Assembly: GCF_031180965.1 (NCBI RefSeq)
Contig: NZ_JAPSLH010000026.1
Coordinates: forward strand, 1 to 61,865
Direction: 5' to 3'
Source: Chelativorans sp.
GTDB lineage: Bacteria; Pseudomonadota; Alphaproteobacteria; Rhizobiales; Rhizobiaceae
DNA length: 61,865 nt
The notes under the pieces were generated by a model. That model was not told the origin of the DNA. It saw nothing but the letters and a program-made list of their open reading frames with translations, and did no database searches. Below are positions 34,496-43,948 of this stretch, piece by piece (position 1 is the stretch's first letter; each line of letters starts with the position of its first letter). A program made the translations under genes and the position numbers.

Positions 34496-35785
34496 ATGCC
34501 GGAAATCTCGATTGCGGTAGAAGACGCTGGAGACTACGACGTGATCGTGGTTGGCGGGGGGCTGAGCGGGGTGTGCGCGGCCGTTGCCGCCGCCAGGACG
34601 GGAGCCCGCACCCTCCTTTGTGAAGCGCTACCTTTCGTTGGTGGCAATGGCACGACCGGGCTGCCCATCAGCGGTCTATGCGCCCGCAATTCGGATAAGA
34701 TAGTTGTCGGCGGGCTTGTTATTGAGATTATCGAATTGCTTCTAAAACGTGGCGGCGTTGGAGCGGATTTCAAGCTGAAAGAGTGGATTCCGGTTGATGC
34801 CGAGCAGCTTCAATTAGCTTTAGGTGAACTTCTGCATACTGCGGGCGTCACACTGCTCACCTATTCCCCTTTGCTGGCGGTTGGGCGGGAGCAATCTCGC
34901 ATTCGCGATCTCTCCTTCTACAACAAGGATGGTCGCGCCTTGCGCTATCGGGCAGCGGCGTTCGTTGATAGCAGCGGCGATGCGCAACTGGCTCGCTTAG
35001 CCGGACTGACCACACCAATGGGCCGCCAGCGCGATGGGCAGACACAAACCATGTCGCTGGTCTTCTCCGTTGGAGGCGTGGACGAGGCTCGTGCCGAGTC
35101 CAAGAGCGCACTGGCGGAGGCGTGGAACACGCTCCAGGCATCCGGAGCAACGCGCAACAAGCGGCGAGACCCGGCGGTGAACGAAGTCTTCGGCCGCCCG
35201 GGATGGCGTTCATTCATCGCCACGAGGGTGCATGTGAAGAAGGGCACGGACAACAGGCTACTCGCCGACGCCGAACTCGAGGGTCGAAGGCAAATCGAGG
35301 AATTCATTTGCACATTTCTCCGGAGCAGAGCCGGCTACGAGAACTGCTTCCTGGCGCAGATCAGTAGTCACGTTGGCGTGCGTGAGACCAGGCGAGTGTC
35401 GGGCTTATACGAGATCACGACCGCCGATTTGGTCTCGGGGCGCAAGTTCGACGATGCGGTTGCCTGTAGTGCAAGTTCCATCGAGATTCACCTGCCCGAC
35501 AGCGGCTTGCCCCATTGGCAGCACCTCCAGGATGGGGACTACTACACTATCCCCTACAGGGCGCTGGTTGCGCGTGAGGTGGACAATCTCTTTGCGAGTG
35601 GACGCTGCATCAGCGCAACCCACGAAGCGCTAGCCGCCCTAAGGGTGCTTAGCCCAGCAATGGCGACCGGCCAGGCCGCAGGCACCGCAGCGGCCCAGTC
35701 GGCGCTTAATGGCGTAGCAGCGGACCGGCTCGACGTCGTTCAGCTACGAGAGACATTGAGAGCCGCTGGCGCAATCGTCGAGTGA
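34496..35785 (+). CDS. FAD-dependent oxidoreductase (PF12831-type)
   Basis: This protein of about 429 residues begins with an FAD Rossmann motif (DVIVVGGGLSGVCAAVAAA) and GGNGTTGLPISG, and ends with FASGRCISATHEALAALRVL, where FAD contacts of this family usually fall. The family contains flavoproteins of mostly unknown substrate that occur in sugar-catabolic clusters. AAAGGAG before ATG 34496 gives a better start than 34430. Being inserted between the permeases and the ATPase of a sugar importer suggests it oxidises the imported compound or a derivative. Confidence 0.8.
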   Translation: MPEISIAVEDAGDYDVIVVGGGLSGVCAAVAAARTGARTLLCEALPFVGGNGTTGLPISGLCARNSDKIVVGGLVIEIIELLLKRGGVGADFKLKEWIPVDAEQLQLALGELLHTAGVTLLTYSPLLAVGREQSRIRDLSFYNKDGRALRYRAAAFVDSSGDAQLARLAGLTTPMGRQRDGQTQTMSLVFSVGGVDEARAESKSALAEAWNTLQASGATRNKRRDPAVNEVFGRPGWRSFIATRVHVKKGTDNRLLADAELEGRRQIEEFICTFLRSRAGYENCFLAQISSHVGVRETRRVSGLYEITTADLVSGRKFDDAVACSASSIEIHLPDSGLPHWQHLQDGDYYTIPYRALVAREVDNLFASGRCISATHEALAALRVLSPAMATGQAAGTAAAQSALNGVAADRLDVVQLRETLRAAGAIVE

Positions 35786-35813
35786 AGGTCCGACGACCTT
35801 GGGGAGGGGTTAG

Positions 35814-36917
35814 ATGACGGAAGTAACGTTCGGTAACATCAAGAAGTCCTACGGCAGCCAAGAAGTGCTTCACGGCTTAGACCTGGCGATCAGAACGGGG
35901 GAATTCGTAGTTTTTGTTGGACCCTCTGGTTGCGGAAAATCGACCCTGTTGCGGATGATAGCAGGACTTGAGGATATCACTTCGGGCACATTGGCATTTA
36001 ACGGAAGCGTGGTGAACACGCTTCCCCCTGTGGAACGCGGCATTGCCATGGTCTTCCAATCCTATGCCCTTTACCCGCACATGACTGTGTTTGACAACAT
36101 GGCCTTCGGTCTCAGACTGGCCGGTACAACGCGAGCGGAGATTGAGCGCAGGGTGCGGGAGACCGCAGAGATTCTGCAGATCGGCGAGTATCTCGACCGC
36201 CTACCCCGGCACCTTTCTGGCGGTCAGCGTCAGCGCGTTGCGATCGGACGCGCAATCGTGCGCGATCCAAGGGTATTTCTCTTTGATGAGCCATTGTCGA
36301 ACCTCGATGCCGCACTCAGGGTTGGGACGCGCACGGAGATCGCCAAGCTGCACGAGCGCATGCCTCAGGTCACGATGATCTATGTAACCCACGACCAGGT
36401 GGAGGCCATGACCCTTGCCGACCGGATTGTGGTTCTAAATCAGGGACGCATTGAGCAGGTTGGGACGCCAATGCAACTCTATTGCGACCCGGAAAGCCTG
36501 TTCGTCGCTCGGTTCATAGGATCACCATCGATGAACATCCTCTCCGGTACAGTCGAAGGTGAAGGATGGATCAGACTGATAGGCGGCAAAACTATCTCGT
36601 TGGGCGGACAGGCTATCAACCTATCTGCGGGTACTGCCGTCAGCGTCGGCGTGCGTCCCGAAGACCTCGAGATCGTTCCGCCAAGCGACGGCATGTTCGA
36701 CGGCACCGTGTCCCTTGTCGAGCAGCTTGGCGAGTACCAGCTACTATATGTCGGGTCAGAGGCGCTGATCGCCAAGGTGGACGGCACCGTCCAGATTAGA
36801 AAGGGCGAGGCAGTCAGTCTCGCCGCTCGGGCCGATCGTCTTCACGTGTTCGCCGCTGATGGGACTTCGCTTCGCAGGCGGAGCGGCGGGCATACCGGAA
36901 GCGGCCGGCTGGTATAA
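35814..36917 (+). CDS. ABC transporter ATP-binding protein (MalK/UgpC type)
   Basis: The 367-residue ATPase has Walker A GPSGCGKSTLLRMI, signature LSGGQRQRVAIGRAIV, Walker B VFLFDEPLSNLDAALR and the switch His in VTHDQVEAMTLADR, followed by the C-terminal OB-fold/TOBE region (SVGVRPEDLEIVPP) typical of carbohydrate importers. It follows the oxidoreductase by 28 bases with GGAGG upstream. Confidence 0.92.
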   Translation: MTEVTFGNIKKSYGSQEVLHGLDLAIRTGEFVVFVGPSGCGKSTLLRMIAGLEDITSGTLAFNGSVVNTLPPVERGIAMVFQSYALYPHMTVFDNMAFGLRLAGTTRAEIERRVRETAEILQIGEYLDRLPRHLSGGQRQRVAIGRAIVRDPRVFLFDEPLSNLDAALRVGTRTEIAKLHERMPQVTMIYVTHDQVEAMTLADRIVVLNQGRIEQVGTPMQLYCDPESLFVARFIGSPSMNILSGTVEGEGWIRLIGGKTISLGGQAINLSAGTAVSVGVRPEDLEIVPPSDGMFDGTVSLVEQLGEYQLLYVGSEALIAKVDGTVQIRKGEAVSLAARADRLHVFAADGTSLRRRSGGHTGSGRLV

Positions 36918-37088
36918 CTCACAACCGATTTAGCAAGTCGCTGCTCGGAAGGATTAGCGAAATGGCTCCCGGGGCCACGGGTAGGTTGGCCGAAATGCTT
37001 CTGGTACGCAAGCAGATGTGTGACGAACAGGACTGCCTCTGAGGATCGTCCCACTGAAGTCGGCGCTACGCTTTCGGGGAGCCTCGAG

Positions 37089-37871
37089 ATGAGCCCGAGC
37101 AATCGTCAAATCCGGAAATCTAGACATAGTGGGCGAAAATGGCGGCATCGTCTGGAGGAAGTCTTCGACTTCGTTAGCACCATTACGAGCTGCCGAACAG
37201 AAGGAGAGGTAGCACGGAGTTTTCTTCATTCCCTGCGGAGCTATGGGGTCACAAATCTTCTGGCGGGCATGATTCCTCGAAGTGGTTCCTCCAATCAGGA
37301 GCAGCTCGCCCACGTACTGTTGGATGTATGGCCGCCGCAATGGTTACTCCACTATTTTTCACGAGGATATCTATTTAGAGATCCAACCATTCGCCTCGTT
37401 CAGTGGAGCAATCGCCCATTCTTCTGGCGCGAAGTAGGAGAGCTATGTTCCGTATGTCCGGTTGGCCATCGAATCATGAACGAGGCAAGGGAGTTCGATC
37501 TCTGGGAAGGACTTACGTTCTCATTTCCAACGTTGAATGACCGTGCCTTTGGCGTATCGATAGCGTCGAGGCGGCTTGATATTCCACCAGAGCGCGTGCT
37601 TGCGCTGCAGTTTTTAAGTGCCTGTGCGCTGGGCAGATCGTTGGCACTAGTAAACGAGCACCTAGCGTCAGATGACGTTCTTCTCTCGCACCGCCAACGA
37701 GAAGCTATTTCCTGGGCCTCCGATGGGCTTACAGTGGGCGAAATCGCAGAGCGCATGGATGTTAGCCGTCATACCGCCGACATGCATCTTCGGCTGGCGC
37801 GCGACAAATTGGGCGTGAAAAGCAATATACACGCGGTGGCCGAAGCACTAAGGCGTGGATTGATCTCCTAG
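37089..37871 (+). CDS. LuxR-family quorum-sensing regulator (TraR-like)
   Basis: The 260-residue protein has an N-terminal autoinducer-binding domain with the conserved set Trp and Tyr in QWLLHYFSRGY, Asp in FRDPTI, Trp in RPFFWRE and Gly in DLWEGLTF, and a C-terminal LuxR HTH (LSHRQREAISWASDGLTVGE, then ISRHT-like VSRHTADMHLRLARDKLGVK). It should bind an acyl-homoserine lactone made by the adjacent luxI and control transfer genes. ATG 37089 is preceded by GGGAG; GTG 37020 is another option. Confidence 0.88.
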   Translation: MSPSNRQIRKSRHSGRKWRHRLEEVFDFVSTITSCRTEGEVARSFLHSLRSYGVTNLLAGMIPRSGSSNQEQLAHVLLDVWPPQWLLHYFSRGYLFRDPTIRLVQWSNRPFFWREVGELCSVCPVGHRIMNEAREFDLWEGLTFSFPTLNDRAFGVSIASRRLDIPPERVLALQFLSACALGRSLALVNEHLASDDVLLSHRQREAISWASDGLTVGEIAERMDVSRHTADMHLRLARDKLGVKSNIHAVAEALRRGLIS

Positions 37872-37944
37872 CATTACGCAATCGCGGTATTCTCCTTTCG
37901 TTACTCAAGCAGCACTCTGCGGCCTCAGCAATGGGGTCGATTAG

Positions 37945-38586
37945 ATGCTGCACATTGTTACGAAAGAAAACTTCGTCGCTTATGGTGGTCTGATGGACCA
38001 GGCTTATAGATTGCGCCATTCAGTATTTGTTGAAGAAAAAGACTGGAGCGACCTGCGAACCGAGGACGGTAGGGAGAGAGATCGCTTCGATACCGACCTA
38101 GCGGTCCACATGCTTTATGTCTGGGAAAGTCGCGTCATCGGCTACCAGCGGATGCTTCCGTCCTTGCGACCTCACATCCTTTCCGACGTGCTTCCCCAAC
38201 TATGCGATGGCGAGCTCCCGTCAGGTCCGCACATTTGGGAGTGGACGCGCTATTGCGTCGAACCCGCCCATCGCGAGCGCGGGCGCATTTTAAGCCCCGT
38301 CGCAAACGTGCTGCTCTCGGGTATCGTGGAATGGGGGCTTGCGACCGGCGTGACCACCATCATTATTGAAATGAATCCCCTTTGGTTGCTGCGCCTGGTG
38401 CAACTGCATTTCAAGGTCACGCCACTCGGCATCCCGCAGGTGATCGGCGGCGAGGAGACGATCGCCGTCACGGCCGAGTTCGACGAGAGGACGCTGGAGC
38501 GGCTGCGCGAGGTGCGACCAATAGGTGCGGGTGTGCCGGAAGGCTCAGTCTTCGCAAACTGGCCAGCTGGCGACCCGACATTGTGA
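37945..38586 (+). CDS. LuxI-family acyl-homoserine lactone synthase
   Basis: The 213-residue protein has the invariant set of AHL synthases: RHSVFVEEKDW (Arg, Phe, Trp), DRFDTDLAVHML (two Asp), IGYQRMLPS (Arg) and WEWTRYCV (Glu, Arg). It makes an N-acyl-homoserine lactone from SAM and acyl-ACP; chain length cannot be predicted. It lies 73 bases behind luxR and, with lysR, faces the trb cluster, whose homologues on Ti plasmids are under TraR/TraI control. Confidence 0.88.
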   Translation: MLHIVTKENFVAYGGLMDQAYRLRHSVFVEEKDWSDLRTEDGRERDRFDTDLAVHMLYVWESRVIGYQRMLPSLRPHILSDVLPQLCDGELPSGPHIWEWTRYCVEPAHRERGRILSPVANVLLSGIVEWGLATGVTTIIIEMNPLWLLRLVQLHFKVTPLGIPQVIGGEETIAVTAEFDERTLERLREVRPIGAGVPEGSVFANWPAGDPTL

Positions 38587-38632
38587 GCTCGTAGCTGTAG
38601 GCGGTCCTTTTCCGGATGTGAGATCGCGCCGG

Positions 38633-39547
38633 ATGCGCTGGTCAGTTCAGCTCGCGACGCTTCACTATGCGATCGTCGTTGCGGAGGAAGGGAGTTTCCT
38701 CCGCGCTTCCCAGCGGTTGGCGATTGACAACACCGCCCTCAGCAGGCGCATCCGTGACCTGGAATATGCAATCGGCGTAACACTCTTTCATCGTCACGAG
38801 CGGGGCGTGCGGCCGACAATGGCGGGCGCACGAATTCTCGAGCGACTGCGTCGAATCCTTTGCGATCTCGATACGGCGCTCGCTGCGCCGACGAGAGGAG
38901 CACAAGAAGTCCAGCAACACTTGTCTGTTGGTGTTCAGAGAACTTTGCTCCACGGTAGGATCCTCGATCTCTTCGTTGGATACGCCCGTCGGCTGCAGGA
39001 TGTCAGACTCATCCTGCACGAAGGTCCTGCAAGCGAACTCACAACCGCGTTGGCTGAGAAGACGCTCGACATCGCGGTGGTGCCGACCACACGATTCTGG
39101 GCGGGTGAGTACGAGCTGCCGCTGTGGCGTGACGAATTGGCTGTCATCCTTCCTCAGAGCCATGTGCTCGCCGCTCAACCAAACGTCGCGTGGCGCGAAC
39201 TGGAAGGCGAGAAAGTACTTGCGTGCCAGGGAGAGGAGTTCTTGCATGTTGACCTCGCCGGGAGCAGCGGCATATTTCCCACGGTGGTGGAGCACCAGGT
39301 TGGCATGGCTCCCTTGCTTCGCCTCGTACGTGACGGGTTAGGCGTCACACTGCTGCAGGCCGGCGATGCGCTGGATGTTCCAGAAGGGACCGTTTGCCGA
39401 AAGCTGCGCGTCCAAGGCAAACCGGTGCGGATTTCCACTGTGGCGCGCTGGCGCCACGACAATACGAACCCGGCTCTCGCGAATTTCGTGGGTTTTATTC
39501 GAACGGTAGGAGCTATGAAGGCGGCAGGTTCCGCTTCGCCTTCATGA
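38633..39547 (+). CDS. LysR-family transcriptional regulator
   Basis: This regulator of about 304 residues has the LysR HTH (LHYAIVVAEEGSFLRASQRL, then ALSRRIRDLEYAIGVTLFHR) and a full effector domain (VRLILHEGPASELTTALAEK, LDIAVVP). ATG 38633 fits LysR N-termini better than the longer frame. Its 3' end overlaps the DUF2274 gene of the opposite strand by 35 bases. LysR genes occupy this position beside trb clusters in related elements; the target is unknown. Confidence 0.83.
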   Translation: MRWSVQLATLHYAIVVAEEGSFLRASQRLAIDNTALSRRIRDLEYAIGVTLFHRHERGVRPTMAGARILERLRRILCDLDTALAAPTRGAQEVQQHLSVGVQRTLLHGRILDLFVGYARRLQDVRLILHEGPASELTTALAEKTLDIAVVPTTRFWAGEYELPLWRDELAVILPQSHVLAAQPNVAWRELEGEKVLACQGEEFLHVDLAGSSGIFPTVVEHQVGMAPLLRLVRDGLGVTLLQAGDALDVPEGTVCRKLRVQGKPVRISTVARWRHDNTNPALANFVGFIRTVGAMKAAGSASPS

Positions 39548-39743
39548 ACGCCCGATCCGTGGCCATGAAGCGCGCGAGCATGGGGCCGATTAGCTTGACC
39601 GGGTCGGGCTTTGCTGCAGTGCCGGTCGCCTTTGCCAAAACCTCCGCATAGACAAGGAGATCGCGATGGACGGGGGCGGGCAGCTCGATCGTGAGCTTGA
39701 CCGGGCGTTCGTCCAGGATGGCGGAAAGCTTGAGCTTCGTCAT
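39513..39743 (-). CDS. DUF2274-family protein at the end of the trb operon
   Basis: The 76-residue protein (LKLSAILDERPVKLTIELPA ... ARFMATDRAFMKAKR) belongs to the small DUF2274 family that follows trbI in proteobacterial conjugative elements. Its start overlaps the trbI stop by ATGA. Role unknown, possibly a ribbon-helix-helix-like DNA-binding protein. Confidence 0.8.
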   Translation of the reverse strand: MTKLKLSAILDERPVKLTIELPAPVHRDLLVYAEVLAKATGTAAKPDPVKLIGPMLARFMATDRAFMKAKRNLPPS

Positions 39744-40927
39744 GATGGATCCCTCGCCGCGCCGGAGGGCGCTAGTACCAAGTCGCGATTGACGATGACC
39801 CGAACCGGGAAACCCGGTCGGATGGTGAGGGTCGGCTGCACATCGAGTTGGCGGCGTACAACCTGGTCACCGAGATCAGAAACGGTGTTTTGCGTGCTTT
39901 CCCGGATCGCCGCAGCAATCTCGCTCTCGTCGTTGGAGCCCAATTCTGTTCCGATGCCGAGCAATGTCGAGAGCGCGGCTGCACGGAAGAGCTGGCCCCA
40001 GTGATAATCCACCTTGTCTTCGAGCCCGGAATGCCCCTGTGGGTCCGTGCCTTGCAGGCGCTCCAGCACGATCGAGCGCCCGTCGGGCATGATGAGCCTC
40101 GTCCAGACAAGGAGCACACGCGACTGGCCGAAGGCGATTTGGCTGTCATACTGGCCGACAAGGCGCGAGCCTTGGGGGATGAGGAGATGCGAGCCTGTGG
40201 GTGTGTCGTAGACGTGCTCGGTCACCTGTGCGGTGACCTGGCCGGGGAGATCTGAGCGGATGCCGGTGATCAGCGCGGCGGAAATGATCGAGCCGGCCTG
40301 GATGATGTAGGGGGAGATAGGTTCTGACAGGCGGTCGGGACTGACGATCCGGCGGTCGGGCTCGGCATTAACGAAGGCGAGTTGGCGGTCTTGTTCGCTC
40401 GTCGATGGAGCCGGATCGAGGATGAGCTCGGAGGCGCGGACATTCTCTCCAGAAGATGAGGCAGAAGGCCGCTGCGGTTGCTCTTGGGCATCGATATCGG
40501 CGAAGAGCTTTGCTAGGCGAGCCGCCTCGATCTCGGCCAGCCTCCGCTGTTCGTCCGGGTCCGCTTGCGGTGTTTGGATTGCGGGCGGTGCAACAGGAAC
40601 GCCGTGCTCCTGGGCACGGCGGATCGGGCGGCCGAGATCGCCGGGCAGGGCAGGGCCGAGCTGGGGAATGCCGGCATAGTCCTTCGGCAGCGTCTGCAAC
40701 CCTTCCGCGGTCTGCCGGTTCTCGGTCGTAAAGAGCTCCTGAGGCTCGTCCCGCTCGCGTCGACTGCTGTCGAGCGCCCAAATGAGCGCGGCGCAGATCG
40801 CGAGCCCGACGACGCCGCCGACCCCGACCAGCACCTTGCGCGAAAGGCGCGTCACACGCGGCGCCTCCTGCCGCAAGCGGAACTCCGCACGTAGATCGGC
40901 GGGTCGGTTCTCGCTGTGGTCGCTCAT
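39740..40927 (-). CDS. trbI: Conjugal transfer protein TrbI (VirB10-like)
   Basis: The 395-residue protein has a short cytoplasmic N-terminus, one membrane helix (VLVGVGGVVGLAICAALIWAL), a Pro-rich periplasmic stretch and the TrbI/VirB10 C-terminal domain (IIQAGSIISAALITGIRSDL, LLIPQGSRLVGQYDS). It spans the periplasm and links the inner-membrane ATPases with the outer-membrane TrbG core. Stop and start overlap trbG and DUF2274. Confidence 0.93.
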   Translation of the reverse strand: MSDHSENRPADLRAEFRLRQEAPRVTRLSRKVLVGVGGVVGLAICAALIWALDSSRRERDEPQELFTTENRQTAEGLQTLPKDYAGIPQLGPALPGDLGRPIRRAQEHGVPVAPPAIQTPQADPDEQRRLAEIEAARLAKLFADIDAQEQPQRPSASSSGENVRASELILDPAPSTSEQDRQLAFVNAEPDRRIVSPDRLSEPISPYIIQAGSIISAALITGIRSDLPGQVTAQVTEHVYDTPTGSHLLIPQGSRLVGQYDSQIAFGQSRVLLVWTRLIMPDGRSIVLERLQGTDPQGHSGLEDKVDYHWGQLFRAAALSTLLGIGTELGSNDESEIAAAIRESTQNTVSDLGDQVVRRQLDVQPTLTIRPGFPVRVIVNRDLVLAPSGAARDPS

Positions 40928-41970
40928 CAGTCGCGCCCCATGGCAAAGAGGGGCACGCGCCGTGCCGCCGGCTGCCCGTCTGTGCGCACGATGCGGACGC
41001 GCTTCTCGCCATGCTTGTCGCCGAGCCGCAGCTCGGCGGCGGCGAAGAGGCGGTCGACAAGGTAGTAGTTCTGCCGGACGCGGTAGTTGACGAGCTCCGA
41101 TCCACCGCGTGGGCCGATCACGAAGAGCGGCGGCATCTCCCCCTGGCCGATCCCGCTCGGGAACTCGATATAGACCTTCGAGCCGTCGTCGAAGGCGCGC
41201 AGGGGACTCCAGGGCACCGTGTCGCCTTCGATGCGGTAGCGGAAGTTCAGCCGCGAGATGTCGACTCCGGTGGCGACCGGCTGGGCTCCCACGGCGCGAG
41301 CGTTCTGATGGCGCAGCGCGATCAGGTCGTCATGGGGATAGCGCCACGAGACAGAGGCCATATAGGTCTTTTCGGTGGAGTGCATTTCCAGGTGATAGGT
41401 GCGGCGGTCGGTGTTGATGACGAGGTTCGTCTGCAGGTCGGGCCGCGTCGGCTTGACCAGAATGTGCACCTGCCGGCGGTCTCCTGTCGCGCTCTCCGTA
41501 TCGCCGATGATCCAGCGCACGGTGTCTCCGGCCGCAACTGGGCCGGGGCCGACAAGCTGTTCGCCGGGTTCGAGCGCGATGTCGGTGACCTGGCCCGGGG
41601 CAGCATAGACCTGGTAGAGCGCACCCGGCGAGAAGGGATAGACCTGCACGGCGTTGATGAAGCCGTCGCGGATTGGCTCGATGCGGGCCGCCTGGTTCGC
41701 TTGGGTGATCCGCTCCCTGGGATCGGTGGGCTCGGAAGCCTTTCTGCCATTCTCGACCGGCTTCAACTGGCCCGGCAGCGGCAGAGGCTTCGGGGTCTCC
41801 ACGATCCGCACCGGCGCCAGCGGATCGGTGGCGAGCACAGCCGGCGCGGCATCGTCATAGTCGATTTCCGGCGGGATGAACCTTTTATGGGCGCAGCCGG
41901 CCAGCGCTGTCGTGAACATCAAAATCCCCGCGATCAGCGGCAGTCTGGGTTTGGCTCTCGGACGCATCAT
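40927..41970 (-). CDS. trbG: Conjugal transfer protein TrbG (VirB9-like)
   Basis: The 347-residue protein begins with a lipoprotein-type signal ending ALAGC, then VirB9-like beta sandwiches (GALYQVYAAPGQVTDIALEP, HILVKPTRPDLQTNLVI, VYIEFPSGI). It is a part of the outer-membrane core complex. Overlaps with trbF and trbI indicate one polycistronic message. Confidence 0.93.
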   Translation of the reverse strand: MMRPRAKPRLPLIAGILMFTTALAGCAHKRFIPPEIDYDDAAPAVLATDPLAPVRIVETPKPLPLPGQLKPVENGRKASEPTDPRERITQANQAARIEPIRDGFINAVQVYPFSPGALYQVYAAPGQVTDIALEPGEQLVGPGPVAAGDTVRWIIGDTESATGDRRQVHILVKPTRPDLQTNLVINTDRRTYHLEMHSTEKTYMASVSWRYPHDDLIALRHQNARAVGAQPVATGVDISRLNFRYRIEGDTVPWSPLRAFDDGSKVYIEFPSGIGQGEMPPLFVIGPRGGSELVNYRVRQNYYLVDRLFAAAELRLGDKHGEKRVRIVRTDGQPAARRVPLFAMGRD

Positions 41971-42653
41971 GACAATTCCTTCGACCAGTGGATTGCGTGG
42001 ACGTAGATGCCGAGCGGATTGGCTCGCAGCCGTTCGGCGTTTCGGGGCGGCTCGATTGCGATCGTCAGGATGGCGGTCCAGCGTTCCGAGCCGGCGAGCT
42101 GGCCGTTCTCGTAGCGGCGCTCGGCCCAGGCGACGCGAAACGAGTCCGGCGAGGCGCGAATGACGCTGGAGATTTCGACGGCTATCTGCTGACGGCCGAC
42201 CTTGGCGAACGGGTCATTGGTGCGGGCGTAGTCATTGAGGGCGATGGCGCCGCGGTCGGTCGTGTATTCGTAAGCGCGCAGCCAGTTCTGTCGCACAATG
42301 ATGGGATCGGCCGGAATGGAGCGCACCTGCTCGACGAAGCGGGCGAGATGCCAGGCGATCTGCGGGTCCGTCGGCCGATAGTCCGCGACTGCGGCTGCAA
42401 CGGCCTGTGCCTCGCCGAACCTGTCCACCTGGACAACCCACGGAACGACCGTGCCGCGACTCGACTGCCAGACGAGCGCCGCAGCCAACCCACCGGCGAG
42501 CACCAACGAACCGAAGGCCATGAGCCGCCAGTTTCGGGCCTGGATACGGGCCGAGCCGATGCGCTCGTCCCAGGCTTGCGCCGCCTTCTGATAGGGCGTT
42601 TCAGGTTCTAGCGTTCTGCCGTAGCGGACGGTGGGCCGGCGGAAGAGGTTCAT
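41967..42653 (-). CDS. trbF: Conjugal transfer protein TrbF (VirB8-like)
   Basis: The 228-residue inner-membrane protein has a cytoplasmic N-terminus (NPYQ-like ETPYQKAAQAWDERIG), one helix (LMAFGSLVLAGGLAAALVWQ) and the VirB8 periplasmic fold (WHLARFVEQVRSIPADPIIV). It nucleates the inner-membrane assembly of the type IV secretion apparatus. Confidence 0.92.
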   Translation of the reverse strand: MNLFRRPTVRYGRTLEPETPYQKAAQAWDERIGSARIQARNWRLMAFGSLVLAGGLAAALVWQSSRGTVVPWVVQVDRFGEAQAVAAAVADYRPTDPQIAWHLARFVEQVRSIPADPIIVRQNWLRAYEYTTDRGAIALNDYARTNDPFAKVGRQQIAVEISSVIRASPDSFRVAWAERRYENGQLAGSERWTAILTIAIEPPRNAERLRANPLGIYVHAIHWSKELS

Positions 42654-43948
42654 GGACGGTCATCCTGATTGAGAGGGACACTCATGGAACCGCCGCCGTG
42701 ATCGCCGGAGCGGACGGCGTGTGCCGCGGCACTGGCGCCTTGACCAAGCGTGCGGTTGGACTTCAGGCGCTGCGCCCAGGCGGGCGGTGTGGCGAGTTCC
42801 GACACGGCGTCGGCGGTGTTGGAGCTCACGGCTGTGCCGCCACGGCCGATGCCATAGCTGGAGGCGAGGGCGCTGGCGGCATTGGAGGTGGCGCGACGCA
42901 GCGGCGAGGCGGCAGCCCTGGCCGCTGATGCTGCACCTGCAGCGATTGCGGCGGGGCGGGAGCTGCCCGCTGCCATGGCACTGTCATAGCCGCCCGATGC
43001 CGCGCCGGCGAGGTAGGCGCCGCCGCGCGCCGTTCCGGCGGCAAGCGTTCCCGCGGCGCCGGCGCCGGCACGTGCGCCGACATAGCTGGCAGCACCCAGG
43101 CCCGCCGCGGCGACGCCGGTGCCGACGGCCGCACCGGCGCCGAGTTGCGGCGCACCGGAGACGAGACCGGTGGCGATGCCAGGGCCAAAGATCGATAGCC
43201 CCATCAGCGACAGCGCGCCGAGCACGAGCGACAGCGCGTCGGTGATGGTCGGCTGCTCGCCGCCGAAGCCTTGGCGGAATTCGTCGAACAGGCCGGAACC
43301 GATGCCGACGATCACGGCAAGCACAAGGATCTTGACGCCTGAGGCGACGATGTTGCCGAGCACGCGTTCGGCGAGGAAGGCCGTCTTGTTGAAGAGGGCG
43401 AAGGGGATGAGCACGAAGCCGGCGAGCGTCGTCAGCTTGAACTCGATCAGCGTGACGAACACCTGGACAGCCAAAATGAAGAAGGCGACCAGCACGATCG
43501 CCCAGGCGATCATCAGCACGACGATCTGCACGAAGTTCTCGAAGAAGGAGATGTAGCCCATCAGCTCGCCGGCAGCTTCCAGGATCGGATTGCCGGCATC
43601 AATGCCGACCTGGGCGATGCGGCCCGGCTGCAGGAGCTCGGCGCCGGAAAGGGAGGAGCCGCCTGCCTTGAGACCCAGCCCGGAGAAGCTTTCGAAGACG
43701 ATGTCCGCCAGCGCGTTGAAGTTGCCGATGACGAAGGCGAAGAAGCCGATATAGAGCGTCTTCCTGACGAGCCGCTGCAGCACGTCCTCGTCCGCGCCCC
43801 ACGCCCAGAGCAGACCGGCGAGCGTGATGTCGATGACGATGAGGATGGAGGTGAGGAACGCGACCTCGCCGCCGAGCAGGCCGAAGCCTGAATCGATGTA
43901 GGAGGTGAAGGTGTCGAGGAAGCGGTCGATGACGCCGACATCGTTCAT
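42650..43948 (-). CDS. trbL: Conjugal transfer protein TrbL (VirB6-like)
   Basis: The 432-residue polytopic protein has about six helices (including VAFLTSILIVIDITLAGLLW and LMIAWAIVLVAFFILAVQVF) and a long Ala/Gly/Ser-rich C-terminal tail, the usual TrbL composition. It forms part of the inner-membrane channel. Starts and stops overlap its neighbours. Confidence 0.92.
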   Translation of the reverse strand: MNDVGVIDRFLDTFTSYIDSGFGLLGGEVAFLTSILIVIDITLAGLLWAWGADEDVLQRLVRKTLYIGFFAFVIGNFNALADIVFESFSGLGLKAGGSSLSGAELLQPGRIAQVGIDAGNPILEAAGELMGYISFFENFVQIVVLMIAWAIVLVAFFILAVQVFVTLIEFKLTTLAGFVLIPFALFNKTAFLAERVLGNIVASGVKILVLAVIVGIGSGLFDEFRQGFGGEQPTITDALSLVLGALSLMGLSIFGPGIATGLVSGAPQLGAGAAVGTGVAAAGLGAASYVGARAGAGAAGTLAAGTARGGAYLAGAASGGYDSAMAAGSSRPAAIAAGAASAARAAASPLRRATSNAASALASSYGIGRGGTAVSSNTADAVSELATPPAWAQRLKSNRTLGQGASAAAHAVRSGDHGGGSMSVPLNQDDRP

